DNA of 64,000 nucleotides from Streptomyces sp. NBRC 110035 (GTDB taxonomy: Bacteria; Actinomycetota; Actinomycetes; Streptomycetales; Streptomycetaceae). Shown piece by piece: positions 62,295-64,000 of the stretch. The notes under the pieces were generated by a model. That model was not told where the DNA came from. It was given only the letters and a program-made list of their open reading frames with translations, and searched no databases. Position numbers and translations under genes: made by a program. The stretch is from NCBI RefSeq assembly GCF_000829695.1, contig NZ_BBNN01000016.1, forward strand, positions 1 to 64,000, read 5' to 3'. Each line of letters starts with the position of its first letter. The first letter of the stretch is position 1.

Positions 62295-63764
62295 TCAGGG
62301 TGTGCGCGGCGACGGCCGTCCCGCCGTGGCGCGGATCTTCGCGGTGGCCTTGCGGGCCGCCACCAGGACCGGGTCCCAGACGGGGGAGAACGGCGGGGCG
62401 TACCCCAGGTCCAGCATGGTCATCTGCTCCACCGTCATCCCGGCGGTGAGGGCGACCGCCGCGATGTCGACGCGCTTGCCCGCGCCCTCCCGGCCGACGA
62501 TCTGGACCCCGAGCAGGCGGCCCGTGCGCAGCTCGGCGAGCATCTTCACCGTCATGGGGGAGGCGTTCGGGTAGTAGCCCGCACGGCTGGTCGACTCGAT
62601 GGTGACCGTCTCGAACCGCAGCCCCGCGCGGTGGGCGTCCTTCTCCCGCAGCCCGGTGCGCGCGATCTCCAGGTCGCAGACCTTGCTGACCGCGGTGGCG
62701 ACCACGCCCGGGAAGGTGGCGTAGTCGCCGCCGACGTTCGAGCCGATGATCTGGCCGTGCTTGTTGGCGTGCGTGCCGAGCGCGATGTGCCGCTCCTGCC
62801 CGGAGACCAGGTCGAGCACCTCCACGCAGTCGCCGCCGGCCCAGACGTTCCGGTACCCGCGGACCCGCATCGACCGGTCGGTGAGCAGCCCGCCGTGCCG
62901 GCCCAGGGGCATCCCCGCCGCCCGCGCCAGACCCGTCTCCGGCCGCACCCCGATGCCGAGCACCACCACGTCCGCCGGGTACTCGGCGTCCGCGGTCGCC
63001 ACGGCCCGCACCCTGCCGTCGTCCCCGGTGAGCAGCCCGGTGACCTCGGCGTCGTTCACCATGGTGATGCCCAGCCCCTCCATCGCCTCGTGCACCAGGC
63101 GCCCCATGTCGGGGTCGAGGGTCGCCATGGGCTCCCGGCCGCGGTCGACGACGGTCACCTCATAGCCGCGGTTGATCAGCGCCTCGGCCATCTCCACGCC
63201 GATGTACCCCGCGCCGACGACCACCGCGCGGCGGCCGGCCGTGCGCTCCAGCGCGTCGATCAGGGCCTGGCCGTCGTCCAGGGTCTGCACCCCGTGCACA
63301 CCGGGGGCGTCCATGCCGGGCAGCTCCGGGCGGATCGGCCGTGCGCCGGTCGCGATCACGAGCTTGTCGTACGACGTCCAGGACTCGGTGCCGGAACCGA
63401 GGTCCCGCGCGCGCACCCGGTTGCGGCCGGGGTCGATCTCCGTGACCTCGGTGCCCATCCGCAGGTCGATGTGGCGCGCGCGGTGCTCCTCGGGCGTGCG
63501 GGCGACCAGCTCGTCGCGTCCGGCGACGTCGCCGGCCACCCAGTAGGGGATGCCGCAGGCGGAGAAGGACGTGAAGCGCCCGCGCTCGAAGGCCACGATC
63601 TCCAGCTCGTCGGGTCCCTTCAGCCGGCGCGCCTGCGACGCCGCGGACATTCCCGCGGCGTCGCCGCCGATCACCACCAGGCGTTCCGGTCCCTCCGCGG
63701 CCGGGACCGCGCCGTCGCCCGTACCCGTACCCGTGTTCGTGCCCGTGCTCGTAGTCGTGGTCAT
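62295..63764 (-). CDS. CoA-disulfide-reductase-like FAD-dependent oxidoreductase
   Basis: This 489-residue flavoprotein has FAD motif VVIGGDAAGMSAASQARR (31-48), redox Cys70 in FSACGIPYWVAGDV (single Cys as in CoA-disulfide reductase and NADH oxidase), and an NAD(P)H motif AVVVGAGYIGVEMAEALINRGY. The second FAD segment is NVWAGGDCVEV, and the C-terminal dimerisation domain includes YYPNASPMTVKMLAELRTGRLLGVQIVG. It may reduce CoA disulfide or another low-molecular-weight disulfide, or act as a peroxide/oxygen reductase. A Thr/Gly-rich N-terminal tail of about 28 residues precedes the FAD site; a later start is possible. Confidence 0.87.
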   Translation of the reverse strand: MTTTTSTGTNTGTGTGDGAVPAAEGPERLVVIGGDAAGMSAASQARRLKGPDELEIVAFERGRFTSFSACGIPYWVAGDVAGRDELVARTPEEHRARHIDLRMGTEVTEIDPGRNRVRARDLGSGTESWTSYDKLVIATGARPIRPELPGMDAPGVHGVQTLDDGQALIDALERTAGRRAVVVGAGYIGVEMAEALINRGYEVTVVDRGREPMATLDPDMGRLVHEAMEGLGITMVNDAEVTGLLTGDDGRVRAVATADAEYPADVVVLGIGVRPETGLARAAGMPLGRHGGLLTDRSMRVRGYRNVWAGGDCVEVLDLVSGQERHIALGTHANKHGQIIGSNVGGDYATFPGVVATAVSKVCDLEIARTGLREKDAHRAGLRFETVTIESTSRAGYYPNASPMTVKMLAELRTGRLLGVQIVGREGAGKRVDIAAVALTAGMTVEQMTMLDLGYAPPFSPVWDPVLVAARKATAKIRATAGRPSPRTP

Positions 63765-63786
63765 ACGGCCACGCTACGGGGGCCGG

Positions 63787-64000
63787 TCACTTCGTACCGG
63801 GCTCAGGGGCCTCCTCCGGGGCCTCCTCCGGGGCCTCCCCGGGGACCTCCTCCGGGGTCCGGGCCGTCGTGCCCGCGGACGAGGGCCGGGACGCGGGCCG
63901 GGACGCGGGAACGGGCGGGGAGGCGGGGGCCGGCCGTGTACGGCGGCGCAGCCCGGGGCGTACGGCCCTCCGCCACAGCAGCGCGAGCAGGGCCGCCACC
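63787..64000 (-). CDS. C-terminal fragment of a membrane-anchored protein (runs off right edge)
   Basis: The minus strand is open from the window edge to a stop at 63787. The visible part reads AALLALLWRRAVRPGLRRR, the end of a transmembrane helix followed by Arg residues, then a Pro/Ala-rich tail with repeated EEAPEEAP. This fits the C-terminus of DUF4349-like lipoproteins, but the main domain is outside the window. It probably precedes the flavoprotein gene on the same strand (22-bp gap). Confidence 0.55.
   Translation of the reverse strand, partial: VAALLALLWRRAVRPGLRRRTRPAPASPPVPASRPASRPSSAGTTARTPEEVPGEAPEEAPEEAPEPGTK

Overview
The window is high-GC DNA with frequent GTG starts, 4-bp ATGA/GTGA gene overlaps, GC-rich intrinsic terminators and Streptomyces-type genes (whiI-like regulator, DrrABC-type efflux, Tat/lipoprotein sugar-binding proteins). 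It is almost certainly a Streptomyces chromosome. From memory, the gene order from about 36.7 kb to 58.9 kb (ngcEFG-like, ROK regulator, xylFGH-like, dxs, APC permease, fadB, thiolase, RNase D, whiI, DUF3000, hemE) matches the S. coelicolor SCO6005-SCO6031 neighbourhood.

Layout. 1-3,707: stacked mobile elements. An IS1182-type transposase runs off the left edge, followed by a 3'-truncated IS701-type element, a complete IS1182-like element with a frameshifted transposase, and a 168-bp MITE-like element. The last three meet at shared CTAG tetranucleotides. 3,757-28,065: a biosynthetic island for a glycosylated aromatic (type II) polyketide. 28,070-31,000: a strip of pseudogenes (IS1380 and IS481 remnants, a LAL-regulator fragment, an MFS fragment, and a toxin-antitoxin pair whose toxin is frameshifted). 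31,200-64,000: core chromosome.

How the island works. One minus-strand operon encodes an ABM-type oxygenase, KS-alpha, chain-length factor, a DpsC-like KAS III with Ser in place of Cys, and a DpsD-like acyltransferase, so a non-acetate starter unit is likely. A DpsY-like cyclase, a SnoaL-like protein and an SDR lie at the right end. Deoxysugar genes (4,6-dehydratase, 2,3-dehydratase, 3-aminotransferase, N,N-dimethyltransferase, 3,5-epimerase, 4-ketoreductase) together suggest a dTDP-2,3,6-trideoxy-3-dimethylamino-L-hexose such as rhodosamine. Two glycosyltransferases are present, one directly downstream of a P450-like helper without a heme-ligand Cys. Self-protection is a DrrA/DrrB exporter plus a DrrC (UvrA-like) protein, and a glutathione peroxidase is embedded between them. 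A PadR regulator is encoded centrally, and three similar palindromes upstream of drrA and of an ornithine-cyclodeaminase-family gene are candidate operators. The set is incomplete: I see no ACP, C-9 ketoreductase, aromatase or sugar nucleotidylyltransferase.

Core part. A cellulose-type LPMO with a CBM2 sits behind a perfect CebR box. It is followed by a GH92 alpha-mannosidase, an NgcEFG-type importer, a ROK regulator with a XylFGH-type importer, dxs (isoprenoid precursors), an amino-acid permease, a fatty-acid beta-oxidation pair, RNase D, WhiI, DUF3000, hemE, a family 2 glycosyltransferase and a CoA-disulfide-reductase-like flavoprotein. Several gene-poor gaps carry repeats: a 48-bp minisatellite, a 105-bp duplication of the RNase D gene end, a second copy of the MITE-like element, and a CRISPR-like repeat pair. 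I saw no rRNA or tRNA genes.
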